59,697 bases of DNA from Pusillimonas noertemannii (GTDB lineage Bacteria; Pseudomonadota; Gammaproteobacteria; Burkholderiales; Burkholderiaceae_B). Shown here piece after piece: positions 1 to 9,587 of this stretch (the stretch's first letter is position 1; each line of letters opens with the position of its first letter). Made by a program: the position numbers and the translations under genes. The notes below the pieces were generated by a model. That model saw only the letters and a program-made list of their open reading frames with translations, did no database searches and was not told the origin of the DNA. The stretch spans positions 1 through 59,697 of the forward strand of contig NZ_QEKO01000006.1 of the NCBI RefSeq assembly GCF_003096595.1, given 5' to 3'.

Positions 1-175
1 TTGGCGGTCGAGCCAGGCGCCGCAGAACGGAGGGCGAAGGCCCGGAGGATGCGGACAGGCGGGCCCGAAGGGCCGACCGGCTCCGCCCGGAACAGACATA
101 CCCCGCAGCGCAGGAACGGGTTTAGAACAAACTCCGTCACTCCTACGACACAGCGCAGCGCCGCATGAACACCGC
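1..175. other. Left-edge non-coding stretch
   Basis: No open frame with a start and recognisable product is visible here. The sequence is GC-rich and lies downstream of the minus-strand LysE-family gene. I see no tRNA, terminator with T-run, or repeat shared with the rest of the window; a gene truncated by the window edge cannot be excluded. Confidence 0.4.
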
Positions 176-805
176 TCAGCGCTGAGAGAACACCAACCGC
201 ATCGCCAGGCCCACGAACACCGTCCCGGCGATGCGGTTCAGCCACAGCTGCGCGCGGGCCGACTTTTGCAGCATCTGCCCGAAGGCGCCCGAGAAGAAGG
301 CGATGGCGCCGAACACCAGCAGCGTGGCCAGCATGAACAGCGCGCCCAGGCTCACCGTCTGCAGTGCCACCGAGCCCCGGGCGGGCGAGGTGAACTGCGG
401 CAGGAAGGCCAGGAAGAACAGCGATACCTTGGGGTTGGTCAGGTTCATGATGATGCCGCGCCGGTACAGCGTGCCGTGGGGCAGGCGTGGCGCCTTGCCG
501 GCGTCGGCGGCCGCCATGGCCGGCGCCCTGAACGCGCCCCAGGCCAGGTACAGCAGGTAGGCCGCGCCCGCCAGCTTCAGCACCATGAAGGCCGTTTCCG
601 AGGTGGCGAAGATGGCCGCCAGGCCGACGGCGACCGCCACAGTGTGTCCGATCAGGCCCGTGCACAGGCCCAGCACCACGACCATGCCCGCCGCCTTGCC
701 CCAAAGGGCGGCCTGCATCAGCACGAAGAGATTGTCCGGTCCGGGAGCAAGGGCCAGCAGGACGGCGATGCCGAAGAAGGAAAGGACGATCTGGTAGGTG
801 AGCAT
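176..805 (-). CDS. LysE/RhtB-family amino-acid exporter
   Basis: 209-residue inner-membrane protein of the usual size for the LysE/RhtB family, which exports amino acids such as homoserine, threonine or lysine. The N-terminal helix is followed by the family signature around residues 18-30 (LALAPGPDNLFVL), and about six hydrophobic segments follow, with the mid-protein motif GIIMNLTNPKVSLFFLAFLPQF typical of the family. It is divergent from metC, the start codons being 56 bp apart. The substrate cannot be told from sequence; proximity to a Met/Cys enzyme gene is only suggestive of a sulfur amino acid or homoserine. Confidence 0.88.
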   Translation of the reverse strand: MLTYQIVLSFFGIAVLLALAPGPDNLFVLMQAALWGKAAGMVVVLGLCTGLIGHTVAVAVGLAAIFATSETAFMVLKLAGAAYLLYLAWGAFRAPAMAAADAGKAPRLPHGTLYRRGIIMNLTNPKVSLFFLAFLPQFTSPARGSVALQTVSLGALFMLATLLVFGAIAFFSGAFGQMLQKSARAQLWLNRIAGTVFVGLAMRLVFSQR

Positions 806-861
806 GGAAAGGCGTGATTATGTGGTAGCTTTAGGCGTACAGAGCAAACACATTGAAAATC

Positions 862-2061
862 ATGGCCAGCACTCCGTCGCACATCGACACCCTGTTGTTG
901 CACTCGGGCATTGCCGAGTTTAATCCCAAAACACAGTCAGCTCCGGTGGCGCTGCCGTCCATGCGGACCAGCACCGTGCGCTTCGCCAATATGCAGGCGC
1001 TTGACCAGGCCATTGCCGAAAAATCGCGCGGCGAGCGCGCGGCCACCTATGGGCGGGCCGGCATGGACACCCATGCGGCGCTTGAGCAGGTGTTCTGCGA
1101 TCTCGAGGGCGCCCAGCGCGCCTTCCTGGCCCCTTCGGGCCTCTCGGCCATTACGCTGGCTTTCCTGGCCCTGCTGAACACCGGCGACCACGTGCTGGTG
1201 GCCGATTGCGTCTATGGCCCGGTGCGCTACCTCGACAAGACCGTCCTGGGCAGGCTGGGCATCGAGGTCAGCTATTGCCGCGCCGAACCCCAGGCGCTCG
1301 AGGCCCAGCTGCGGCTCAACACGCGCATGCTGTATATCGAGTCGCCGGGTTCGCTGCTGTTCGAAATGCTCGATATCCCCGCATTGTCCGAATTTGCGCG
1401 CAAGCATGGCCTGGTGCTGGTCGACGACAACACCTGGGGCGCGGGCTATGTGTACAAGCCCCTGCACCTGGGGGCCGACGTCTCGGTCGTGGCGGGCACC
1501 AAGTACATAGGCGGCCACTCCGACCTGATGCTGGGGGCCGTCATGGCCAAGGATCCCGATCTGGTCCGCCGCATCAACGAAACCCACTATGCCATGGGCT
1601 ATTCGATCAGCGCCGACGACGCCTGGCTGGCCCTGCGCGGCGTGCGCACCCTGCCGCTGCGCATGCGCCAGCATGCCGCCAACGCGCTCGAGATATGCCG
1701 CTACCTGGCCGCGCGTCCAGAAACCTTGCGCCTGTTCCACCCGGCCTTTCCCGACGACTCGGGCCACGCCCTGTGGAAGCGCGACTGCCAGGGCTCGAAC
1801 GGCATGCTGGCCGTCGAACTGGCCCTGAACGAAGCCCAGGCGCGCCGCTTCGTCGACAGCCTGCAGCTCTTCAGCATCGGGTATTCGTGGGGAGGCTTTG
1901 AAAGCCTGACACAGCTGGTAGAGCCCTCGGCCCTGGCTGTGCATGGCTACTGGCAAGATGGCGGTGCCGACCGCTCGGTTGTGCGCCTGCATATCGGCCT
2001 GGAAGCCCCGCAAGACCTCATGGCCGACCTTGACCAGGCATTTCAGGCGGCCCGCCAATAG
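862..2061 (+). CDS. metC: Cystathionine beta-lyase (PLP enzyme)
   Basis: 399-residue Cys/Met-metabolism PLP enzyme (fold type I aspartate-aminotransferase family) that cleaves cystathionine to homocysteine, pyruvate and ammonia in methionine synthesis. The PLP-binding lysine lies in the motif VVAGTKYIGGHSDLMLG, and the upstream Asp of VDDNTWGAG pairs with the cofactor nitrogen. An in-frame TTG lies at 853, but ATG at 862 gives a conventional N-terminus (MASTPSHIDT). The C-terminal region (SIGYSWGGFESL) matches metC rather than cystathionine gamma-synthase, although substrate preference within this family is hard to call from sequence. Confidence 0.87.
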   Translation: MASTPSHIDTLLLHSGIAEFNPKTQSAPVALPSMRTSTVRFANMQALDQAIAEKSRGERAATYGRAGMDTHAALEQVFCDLEGAQRAFLAPSGLSAITLAFLALLNTGDHVLVADCVYGPVRYLDKTVLGRLGIEVSYCRAEPQALEAQLRLNTRMLYIESPGSLLFEMLDIPALSEFARKHGLVLVDDNTWGAGYVYKPLHLGADVSVVAGTKYIGGHSDLMLGAVMAKDPDLVRRINETHYAMGYSISADDAWLALRGVRTLPLRMRQHAANALEICRYLAARPETLRLFHPAFPDDSGHALWKRDCQGSNGMLAVELALNEAQARRFVDSLQLFSIGYSWGGFESLTQLVEPSALAVHGYWQDGGADRSVVRLHIGLEAPQDLMADLDQAFQAARQ

Positions 2062-2085
2062 GCCATTGGCCTGGCCGCCCCTGGT

Positions 2086-2108
2086 CGCCCGCAGCGCAAG
2101 CGCGGGCG
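2086..2108. terminator. GC-rich hairpin between convergent metC and dsbA
   Basis: Arms CGCCCGC (2086-2092) and GCGGGCG (2102-2108) can form a 7-bp stem in the 54-bp gap between the two convergent genes. There is no clear T-run on either side, so a role as a bidirectional terminator is only inferred from position. Confidence 0.35.
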
Positions 2109-2115
2109 GCGCAGA

Positions 2116-2742
2116 TTACTTCTTCAGGCTTTCCAGCAGGCGCTGCGCCTCGTCGATGGTGCCCTGGTAGCTGCCGGTCATGGAAGGCGACACCAGGTAT
2201 TTGCCGCCTACCGCCAGGCTGGGCGTACCCTGCACGCCGTAGGTTTCGGTCAGCTCATTGGCTCGGGCGATTTTCGTCTGAACCCCGAACGACTTGAACA
2301 CGGATTCGAACTTGGCCTTGTCCACGCCCTGCTCGGCCACCCAGTCGATGATCGCGTCTTGAGTGTAGATGCGCTTGCGTTCCTGGTGTATGGCCTTGAA
2401 GACCGCCGGGTGCAGGTCGAGGCGGCCCAGGCTTTCAAGCGAGTAGTACAGCTTTTGCAGATCGGCCATGCTGGCGTTGAAGGCCACCGGCACGCGCTTG
2501 AGCACCGTGTCTTCGGGCAGCGTCTTGGCCCATTTCTCGACCAGGGGCTCCATGGCCGCGCAGTGTGGGCAGCTATAGGCGAAGAACTCGAGTACTTCGG
2601 TCTTGCCCGCCGTGTCGGAGGGCTGGGCCGGGTCGACAAGGGTGTGGGACGCCGATTGCGCCAAGGCGGCCGGGGCCATGAAGACGGCGGCGCCCAGGGT
2701 GGTGGCAGCCAGGGCACGGGAGAAGAATGTTTTGAGCGACAT
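2116..2742 (-). CDS. dsbA: Periplasmic thiol:disulfide interchange protein DsbA
   Basis: 208-residue secreted thioredoxin-fold oxidase that introduces disulfides into exported proteins. A Sec signal peptide (residues 1 to about 28, ending ALAQ) is followed by the redox motif CPHC within FFAYSCPHCAAMEP near residue 56, a helical insertion, and the cis-proline loop (VQGTPSLAVGG) near residue 175. Length and motif order fit DsbA. It lies downstream of the SPOR-domain gene and argS on the same strand, an arrangement common in Bordetella relatives. Confidence 0.93.
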   Translation of the reverse strand: MSLKTFFSRALAATTLGAAVFMAPAALAQSASHTLVDPAQPSDTAGKTEVLEFFAYSCPHCAAMEPLVEKWAKTLPEDTVLKRVPVAFNASMADLQKLYYSLESLGRLDLHPAVFKAIHQERKRIYTQDAIIDWVAEQGVDKAKFESVFKSFGVQTKIARANELTETYGVQGTPSLAVGGKYLVSPSMTGSYQGTIDEAQRLLESLKK

Positions 2743-2806
2743 GTATGGTTATCCTGAACTAAGTGAGCATTGAGACCGGGAAACGGGCGTCAAGTTCAAA
2801 CCGGCG

Positions 2807-3478
2807 TCAAGGGCGCACGACGGTCGATTCTATCTTGGCTTCGCCCAGCCGCACCCGCGAGCGGTTCATTTCGTCTATGCCCTTGAACGGGCCGACGCGC
2901 ACACGATGGATGGTGGAGCCGTTTACCTGCGCCTGCTGCACCTGCACCGGCAGGCCCATCATGAGGATTTGCGCCTTCACGGCATCGGCATCGCTGCCCG
3001 AGCGGAACGCGCCGGCCTGCAGATAGTAGGTGGTTTGCGTCGTGGCCGCGATGTCGGCCGCCGAAGGCGCCTTTTGGCTCTGCGCCTGAGCGGGAGGCGG
3101 CGGCTGGCGCGGCGTGCCGGGAGGGGCCTCGCTAAGGGTTTCGAGCAGGGCGCCGATCTCGTCCGACATGGAGCCGCGCGCCTGGTTGGGCGCAGTGCCC
3201 GGCAGCGGCGTGGGCGGCGTGACGGTGGGCCCGTTGGCCGGGCTGCCGGCGCCCCCGCCCTGGCCGTAAAGCCCCAGGTTGGGGTCGGGTGCGTCGCGCA
3301 CGTCGGGCAAGAGGATGTTGGCGGGGTCGCGGCTGGCCTTGTCGACGAAAGGCATGGGAACCTGGGTGACGAAGTATGCGACCGCCGCCGCGGCGGCGAG
3401 GCCGATGATCAGGCCGGCCAGCAGGCCGAAGAGCGTGCTGCCGCCGGATTTCGAGCCGGATGATTTGCGACGTGCCAT
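2807..3478 (-). CDS. SPOR-domain (FtsN-like) cell-division protein
   Basis: 223-residue bitopic inner-membrane protein: a short basic cytoplasmic N-terminus (MARRKSSGSKSGG), one transmembrane helix at about residues 16-40, a long Pro/Gly/Ala-rich periplasmic linker, and a C-terminal SPOR domain (about 145-223, starting TTYYLQAGAFRSGSDAD) that binds denuded septal peptidoglycan. This layout matches FtsN or another septal SPOR protein. The stop lies 65 bp before the dsbA start, and the start is 8 bp from the argS stop, so co-transcription with argS is likely. Confidence 0.85.
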   Translation of the reverse strand: MARRKSSGSKSGGSTLFGLLAGLIIGLAAAAAVAYFVTQVPMPFVDKASRDPANILLPDVRDAPDPNLGLYGQGGGAGSPANGPTVTPPTPLPGTAPNQARGSMSDEIGALLETLSEAPPGTPRQPPPPAQAQSQKAPSAADIAATTQTTYYLQAGAFRSGSDADAVKAQILMMGLPVQVQQAQVNGSTIHRVRVGPFKGIDEMNRSRVRLGEAKIESTVVRP

Positions 3479-3486
3479 ATCAGCGA

Positions 3487-5172
3487 TTACATCCTTTCAG
3501 GAGCCGAAACCCCGAGTAGTTGCAGCCCGCCGGCCAATACCTGCCGCGTGGCCCGGGCCAGGCGCAGGCGCGCCAGCTTGAGCGCCTCGTCGTCGACCAG
3601 CACCCGCTCGGAGTTGTACCAGGTGTGGAAATCAGACGCGCAGTCGCGCAGCCAGAACGCCACGTGATGCGGCGCCAGTTCATGGGCCGCCTGTGCAATG
3701 ACGGCGGGGTACTCGGCCAGACGCTGCAGCAGGGATATTTCGGTGGGCGCGGTCAGGCGCGTGGCATCGGCCTGGTCGATGCGGCCTTGAGCTTCGGGAG
3801 ACTGGGCCAGCATGGAGCAGATGCGCGCGTGCGCATACTGAATATAGTAAACCGGGTTTTCTTCGCTTTTGGACAGGGCCAGGTCGATGTCGAAGACGAA
3901 CTCTGAGTCGGCGCGCCGCTGCGCCAGGAAGAAGCGCACGGCGTCCTGGCCCACCCAGTCGATGAGGTCGCGCATGGTGACATAGCTGCCGGCCCGCTTG
4001 GAGATCTTGACCTCGGCGCCGTTGCGCACGACCTTGACCATCTTGTGCAGGATGTACGCAGGGAAGTCTTTGGGTATGCCCAGGTTCAGGCCCTGCAGGC
4101 CGGCACGCACGCGTGCAATGGTGCCGTGGTGGTCGCTGCCCTGGATATTGACGGCATGATGGAAGCCCCGCTGCCACTTGGCCACATGATAGGCGACGTC
4201 GGGCACGAAATAGGTGTAGCCGCCTTCAGACTTGCGCATGACGCGGTCTTTGTCGTCGCCCGTGCCCAGTTCGGTGGTGCGCAGCCACAGGGCGCCTTCC
4301 TGTTCGTAGGTATGGCCGGCCTGGGTAAGGGCCTGCACGGTTTCTTCGACCCGCCCGCTCGAATACAGCGAGCTTTCAAGATAGAAATTATCGAACTTCA
4401 GGCCGAAGGCCTGCAGATCGAGGTCTTGCTCGCGGCGCAAATAGGCCACGGCAAAGCGGCGTATGTCGTCGAGGCTGTCGATATCGCCCGTGGCCGTGAC
4501 CGAGTCGCCGTCGGCGGCCTGCACGGTGGCCTTGGCCGCGAAGTCGCGGGCGATGTCCAGGATGTAGTCGCCCTTGTAGCCATCGGCGGGAAATTCGGGG
4601 GCGTCGGGCAAGATGCCCTTGGCCCGTGCCTGCACGCTGATCGCCAGGTTGTCGATCTGGTTGCCGGCGTCGTTGTAGTAGAACTCGCGGGTGACGTCAT
4701 AGCCTTGCGCGGCCAGCAGGCGGCAAAGCGAATCGCCCAGGGCGGCCTGGCGCGCATGTCCCACATGCAAAGGGCCGGTGGGGTTGGCCGAGACGAACTC
4801 GACCAGCATCTTTTCGTTGCGGGCCGGCTGCATGCCGAAGCGTTCGCCTTCTTTCTGGATGGCGTCGAGCACCGCCTGGTGGGCCGCGGCGGTAAGGCGC
4901 AGGTTGATGAAGCCCGGCCCGGCGACTTCGGCCGACGCGATAAGGCCGGCCGCGCCCGGCTGGGCCATCAGGGCTTGTGAAATCTGCTCGGCCAGCTCGC
5001 GCGGGTTGCGGCGGGCGGCCTTGGCCAGCTGCATGGCGACGTTGCTTGCCACATCGCCATGGCTGGCGACCTTGGGCCGTTCGAGCACGATGGCGGGTGA
5101 AGCGTCGGGAACGATAGGCTCGATCGCGGCGCGAATGAGGGAGATAAGTTGCTGTTGTTGCCCAGGAAGCAT
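3487..5172 (-). CDS. argS: Arginyl-tRNA synthetase
   Basis: 561-residue class I aminoacyl-tRNA synthetase charging tRNA-Arg. The N-terminal additional domain is followed by the HIGH-type signature in [20 protein letters not shown], and the catalytic domain and C-terminal anticodon-binding (DALR) domain are complete. The frame stays open upstream to 5241, but the ATG at 5172 ([13 protein letters not shown]) gives the N-terminus expected for betaproteobacterial ArgS; the extra upstream residues ([12 protein letters not shown]...) look like translated leader. The next gene upstream, the RHS protein, ends 95 bp away. Confidence 0.95.
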   Translation of the reverse strand: MLPGQQQQLISLIRAAIEPIVPDASPAIVLERPKVASHGDVASNVAMQLAKAARRNPRELAEQISQALMAQPGAAGLIASAEVAGPGFINLRLTAAAHQAVLDAIQKEGERFGMQPARNEKMLVEFVSANPTGPLHVGHARQAALGDSLCRLLAAQGYDVTREFYYNDAGNQIDNLAISVQARAKGILPDAPEFPADGYKGDYILDIARDFAAKATVQAADGDSVTATGDIDSLDDIRRFAVAYLRREQDLDLQAFGLKFDNFYLESSLYSSGRVEETVQALTQAGHTYEQEGALWLRTTELGTGDDKDRVMRKSEGGYTYFVPDVAYHVAKWQRGFHHAVNIQGSDHHGTIARVRAGLQGLNLGIPKDFPAYILHKMVKVVRNGAEVKISKRAGSYVTMRDLIDWVGQDAVRFFLAQRRADSEFVFDIDLALSKSEENPVYYIQYAHARICSMLAQSPEAQGRIDQADATRLTAPTEISLLQRLAEYPAVIAQAAHELAPHHVAFWLRDCASDFHTWYNSERVLVDDEALKLARLRLARATRQVLAGGLQLLGVSAPERM

Positions 5173-5267
5173 AGAAGGTTCGAGATATAGGCGACCGCGG
5201 CGCCGCCCCGTAAAAGGCGGCCCGGCGCGCAGGAAGCGCAACGGCCCATTGAATATAAAGAGTTAAA

Positions 5268-8200
5268 TCATAGCAGGGGTTCGGCCCGCCATCCCAGTTC
5301 ATCATAGAGCCAGCGGGCATAGGCGTCCAGGTCGACCGTGCCGACCTCGCTCGAGCCGCTGCGCCGCCAGTCGTCGTAGCGGTTTATCAGCGCTTCGGTG
5401 GCCTGGCGCTGGGCCCGGCCCAGGCGGTGGTGGTCGTCCTGGTAATCGAGCTGCTTGCGGCCGTCGGGCCCGTCGACCCGCCTGTCGCCTTCCTGCACGC
5501 TGCGCACCGGGGCCGGGCGCGAGTCGTGCAGAACGGGCTCGCTGACCGTCGCCCGTTCGGCGGCCAGCCGTGAAAGGGGCACCGAAGCGGCGCGCGCCTG
5601 CCAAAGCATCCAGTTCAGCGCGACGTCGGACAGGTCGCCATGGGCCTGGGCCGACGATTTTTCGCCAAGCGGCACCCCGCCGCCGATATTTGCATGGGCC
5701 CCGACAAACGGAGCTTCGACGACATTGTCGGCGATGTCGCCCGTGGCGGCGAGCAGGGGAAACAGCCAGCGCCGCTCGTGCAGCGCCACCGCGTGGGCCA
5801 CCCAGCCCCAGGCGGCCGAGATGCTGAAGTCGTACAGCGTATTCAAGGCCCCGCCCAGGCCGAACTGGGCGACGGTGTCGAACAGGCCCATGAAGCGCAG
5901 GTCGACGCAGGCGCTTATCTGGCCCCGCAACGGATCGGCATAGGAGAACAGGCCCTGGTCCACGTGCTGCTCGATCAGGTTGCCGAAGTGCCGGGCCAGC
6001 GCTGCGCCGCGCGAATAGCCGATGATGTCGATGGGCATGATCTGGTCGGCCCGCGGCGTGGCGCCATGCAGGGCGTTGAGCAGGTGCTGCCACTGCGTTT
6101 CCACGGCCTGGGGGGCCGAGTGGGCGGCCAGGGCGTCCATGTCGAGGTAATAAGGGTTGCCGGGCCCCGAGTGATAGAACACGGGGCCGTCCTGGTATTG
6201 CTGGCCGAAGAGCCAGACGTTGCTGCGGTTCTGCGCATTCTGGCGCGTGCCGTCGAAGGCGAACAGCAGCAGGCCAAGGGGGTCGACGTAGCGACGCGGC
6301 TGCTGGCCCGCATAGCCCAGCGCCTGCGTGCCGGGCAGTGGCCCCAGGGGATCGGGCTCCAGGTATTGCCCCAGGCCCGGGTGGTAGGTGCGCAGCAGGT
6401 TGTCGTGCCAGCCCGAGGCCGCGTCGGCAAGCTGGCCGGGCAGCCTCAGCCTGAGGTCCAGGTCACCCGCCACCCGGCGGGCCGCCCCGAAGGGCGTGTG
6501 GCGGGCCAGCCAGCGTATGCGCCGCCGGACATCGGTTACCAGGCGCGGCATGCCGAGCAGATCGGCATGGACGGCATACAGGGTGCCCGAAGGCGCTTCG
6601 CGCGTATAGTCGATGATGCCGACGATGACGTCGCCTGCGTGGATGTAGCGCCGGGTGACGAGCCGGCCGTCGGGCTGCGACCCGTGGATGCGGGGCTGGC
6701 GCGATTCGGCGACGAGGCGGTTGCCCAGGTAGAAGTACTGCACATGCTCGGCGGGGCTTTCAGCCTCGATGCGATGGCCGAAGGCATTGTGCCGATAACG
6801 CTCGACAAGGTCTCCGCCGCGCCACAATTGCTCCAGGCGGCGCTGCGGGCCGTAGCGCAGTTCGAATCCGTCCACTTTTCGGGGCAGCCCGCTGGCATCG
6901 CGCACGATGTGGGGGTGCATGGTTTCGCCATCGAGCCGCAGGGCGGCAAGAGAGCCGTCGGCATGCCAGGCGTGCCAACGGTCGGAGGGGCCGTTGGCCG
7001 ACGAGCTGCTTGCTGCGGCCAGGCGGGACTGGCTGTCGTAGGCATAGCGCCAGTCGATGGCATGATGGGGGGTGGAGGCAAAGCGGTCGGCTTCGCGCAC
7101 TGGCCGGCCCTGCGGGTCCGCGGCGCGAAAATGGTCCCACACCACCGCATTGCCATCGTAGAGGGTCAGCGCCTGTACGCTGCCCCGCTCGAAATGCAGG
7201 GCCAGCCCCAGCCCGTTGCCGTAGCGGTAGCCGGCCTGGTCGGGCCAGGCGCGAATGACTTCTTGCCGCCGGCCGCCGTCATCCACCCACTCGAGGCGCA
7301 TCAGCCGCCCCTGCGGGCTCCAGTCATACAGCAAGGCGCCGCCTTCGGGCAGATGATGGGCCGCAAGCCGATGATACCCGTCGTATTCGAAGCGCTCGAC
7401 ATAGGCCCGGCGTGTGGCCGCCGCCGGGGAAAGCGGGCGTTGCACGCGCCGCTCGGCCAGGCGGCCGTGGGCGTCGTAGCGCAGCCATTCGTTTTCTTGC
7501 GGGTGGCGCACGGCGGCCAGTCTGTTGCCCTGCCATGTCAGGCGAGTAAGCAGCGTGGCCCGGCGATTGCGCGCCGTGACCCGTATCGGCCGTCCATGTT
7601 CATCATAGTGGTAGAGCCATTCATCGCCGTTGGCGAAACGCCGCAAGGCCGGCCGGCCAAGGCTGTCGAAGCGGGCTTCTTCAGTGCCACTGCCTGCCGC
7701 ATGCCAGGCTTTGCGCCGTCCCTGCGCATCGAAATCGAAGTACAGGCCGGGCCAGCCCGGGGCGTCGGGGACCAGGCGCTGCATGGTGCCTGAGGCATTG
7801 CGCACGATGCGGCTGCCGTTCAGCCATTGCAGGCGGCCCTGCTCGTCATAACCTGCCGCGCTGCCCGGCGCCGCACAGCCCGGGCAAGGCGCCCCCGATA
7901 CCTGAAGCAGGCGATGCCGCCCCGCATGCAAGCCGAATTCAAGCCGCGTCTGGCGTCCGTCCGCGCCTTCGACCACGGTAAGCCCCTTTTGGCCGGCGGA
8001 CGCGGGCCGCTCGTACGAGATACGCAAGGCATAGGCGCCCTGTGCCGGATGATGCTGTTCCGAGGCGATGGCCCGGCCCTGGGCGTCATAAGCCCAACTG
8101 TGGGTGCGCAGCCGGGGGCCATCGGGCGGCGCCAGTGCGACGCCGGTGAGAAGATGCGGCATGCCTGACTGCCGGTCGGCCTCGTGCAGATAATGCCGCT

Positions 8201-9074
8201 CGTAGCCGTCGGGGCGGCGCACGGCCGCCAGGCGCAGGAGTGCCGCCGCGCCCCCTGCCTGTGGCGACGGCTCGTATCGATAGTCGAAGCGGCCCAGGGG
8301 TGTGTCGATGGCGCTGACATAGGCGCGGCCCGCGTGGATTTGATGATGAAACCGGAGCGTGGCGACGGTGTGGCGGCCGTTGCTGGCCGTGATGTGGGCG
8401 ATGCGTCCCCGCAGAGGGCCGGCTTGTGCGTGACGGACAATGTCGATGACGTGAGCCGTGTCGAGTGCTGCGGGCGCGCGTTGTGAGGATATGCCGGCGT
8501 GCGTGTCGGGGCCGGCAAATTGGGGCGCTGGGTGGGCACCGGCGCCTGGCCTTGCGCCCGGCGCGGCGATGCGTATCAGTTGCCCCTGCGCATCGAAGCG
8601 CAGGCTGCGGCCGTCGGGCCACGACCATGTCCAGTGCGGGCCATCAGCCCGCAATGTGCCCTGATCGTTACGCAGCGGCCATTCGCCAGCGCGGCCGAAG
8701 TCGATGCGGCTGCCGTCGGCCTGGACGATCTGGTAGCGGCCGCCGGCATGGTACACACGGGTGTCATAAGAAGTGCTCCAGCCCTGGCCGAAGGCGCCGT
8801 GGCGCGGGTCGAGCGAGTTGTAGTGCCTTGCGACCTGCAGCAGGGGTGCTTGCGGATTGGCCGGGAGATCGATTTCGTGCTGATGCTTGTTGCCGGTGGC
8901 CAGATGAACCGGATTGCCGATGCCCAGGCCCAGGCCGGGCTCGGCCGGACCCAGGGTGGCCACGCCGCCCATCGAGCAGGGATGGCCCAGCGCGGGGGGC
9001 GAGCACACGCCCTGGGCGTGGATTGACGCCAGGGGCGACATCAGTATGACGAGGCACAGGAAACGGGCAATCAT
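5268..9074 (-). CDS. Secreted RHS/YD-repeat protein with Tle1-like (DUF2235) lipase domain
   Basis: 1268-residue polymorphic-toxin-like protein. A Sec signal peptide (residues 1-20, ending SIHAQ) precedes a DUF6531-like start region (GNPVHLATGNKHQHEIDLP), many YD repeats (YDEQGRL, YDSLGRP-like, YDEHGRP, YDAHGRL) and the RHS core end (LEPDPLGPLPGTQALGYAGQQPRRYVDPLGL). After the core comes a hydrolase domain (about 930-1200) with FAFDGTRQN, the nucleophile elbow GYSRGAA, an Asp in GLFDTVAQ and a His in VGAHANIGGG, the arrangement of Tle1-type phospholipase effectors. No VgrG, PAAR, or obvious immunity gene adjoins it; its neighbours are argS and a DUF1840 gene. Likely a cell-surface or secreted effector; the target is unknown. 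Confidence 0.82.
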   Translation of the reverse strand: MIARFLCLVILMSPLASIHAQGVCSPPALGHPCSMGGVATLGPAEPGLGLGIGNPVHLATGNKHQHEIDLPANPQAPLLQVARHYNSLDPRHGAFGQGWSTSYDTRVYHAGGRYQIVQADGSRIDFGRAGEWPLRNDQGTLRADGPHWTWSWPDGRSLRFDAQGQLIRIAAPGARPGAGAHPAPQFAGPDTHAGISSQRAPAALDTAHVIDIVRHAQAGPLRGRIAHITASNGRHTVATLRFHHQIHAGRAYVSAIDTPLGRFDYRYEPSPQAGGAAALLRLAAVRRPDGYERHYLHEADRQSGMPHLLTGVALAPPDGPRLRTHSWAYDAQGRAIASEQHHPAQGAYALRISYERPASAGQKGLTVVEGADGRQTRLEFGLHAGRHRLLQVSGAPCPGCAAPGSAAGYDEQGRLQWLNGSRIVRNASGTMQRLVPDAPGWPGLYFDFDAQGRRKAWHAAGSGTEEARFDSLGRPALRRFANGDEWLYHYDEHGRPIRVTARNRRATLLTRLTWQGNRLAAVRHPQENEWLRYDAHGRLAERRVQRPLSPAAATRRAYVERFEYDGYHRLAAHHLPEGGALLYDWSPQGRLMRLEWVDDGGRRQEVIRAWPDQAGYRYGNGLGLALHFERGSVQALTLYDGNAVVWDHFRAADPQGRPVREADRFASTPHHAIDWRYAYDSQSRLAAASSSSANGPSDRWHAWHADGSLAALRLDGETMHPHIVRDASGLPRKVDGFELRYGPQRRLEQLWRGGDLVERYRHNAFGHRIEAESPAEHVQYFYLGNRLVAESRQPRIHGSQPDGRLVTRRYIHAGDVIVGIIDYTREAPSGTLYAVHADLLGMPRLVTDVRRRIRWLARHTPFGAARRVAGDLDLRLRLPGQLADAASGWHDNLLRTYHPGLGQYLEPDPLGPLPGTQALGYAGQQPRRYVDPLGLLLFAFDGTRQNAQNRSNVWLFGQQYQDGPVFYHSGPGNPYYLDMDALAAHSAPQAVETQWQHLLNALHGATPRADQIMPIDIIGYSRGAALARHFGNLIEQHVDQGLFSYADPLRGQISACVDLRFMGLFDTVAQFGLGGALNTLYDFSISAAWGWVAHAVALHERRWLFPLLAATGDIADNVVEAPFVGAHANIGGGVPLGEKSSAQAHGDLSDVALNWMLWQARAASVPLSRLAAERATVSEPVLHDSRPAPVRSVQEGDRRVDGPDGRKQLDYQDDHHRLGRAQRQATEALINRYDDWRRSGSSEVGTVDLDAYARWLYDELGWRAEPLL

Positions 9075-9170
9075 GGGTTTATTCCAGAAGGAAATAAACC
9101 TTGATCTTGCAGCTTGGCAGGCTCTGGATGTTAGGGTAGTGTAGAACTTCGTCTATTGAGGAAAACCGAC

Positions 9171-9515
9171 ATGCTGATTGTCTTTTATTCAAAGCCCGCC
9201 GCCGAAGTCCTCATGTTCGCGCAGCATGCCCTGCCCATCCTCAAGGCAGCCGGCAAGCCCTACACCGACACCCTGCCCGAGCGTGGCGTCATCACGCATG
9301 AGCAATTGCCCGCCGCCATTGCGGGCATCGAAAAGGCCATTGCCGAGGGTCCGGTGCTTGATCACGTCGAAAGCGACGACGACAACGACGACCGCGAGCA
9401 TCCCATCTCGCAGCCGGTAAGTTTCCGCCAGCGCTCGTTCCCGCTGCTGGCCATGCTGCGCCTGGCGCAGCAGCACCAGGCCGACGTAACCTGGGAGCCC
9501 GCCCCGTCATGGTAG
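9171..9515 (+). CDS. DUF1840 family protein
   Basis: 114-residue cytoplasmic protein that I recognise as DUF1840 from its N-terminus (MLIVFYSKPAAEVLMFAQHA) and the C-terminal stretch PISQPVSFRQRSFPLLAMLRLAQQ. A run of acidic residues (ESDDDNDDRE) lies near residue 85. The frame also opens at a TTG at 9156, but ATG at 9171 fits the family start. The function of the family is not known. It ends 10 bp before a strong hairpin terminator and converges on leuA. Confidence 0.83.
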   Translation: MLIVFYSKPAAEVLMFAQHALPILKAAGKPYTDTLPERGVITHEQLPAAIAGIEKAIAEGPVLDHVESDDDNDDREHPISQPVSFRQRSFPLLAMLRLAQQHQADVTWEPAPSW

Positions 9516-9524
9516 GCACCCATG

Positions 9525-9560
9525 CTAAACGGGCAGCCGCTTGCGCGACTGCCCGTTTAG
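9525..9560. terminator. Bidirectional hairpin between DUF1840 gene and leuA
   Basis: Perfect 12-bp stem CTAAACGGGCAG (9525-9536) / CTGCCCGTTTAG (9549-9560) with a 12-nt loop, placed in the gap between convergent genes. The A/T-rich stem base gives a short T tract on both strands, so it can serve both transcripts. Confidence 0.72.
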
Positions 9561-9587
9561 TTGAAGGCTAGGGGCTGGTGCCCGGCC

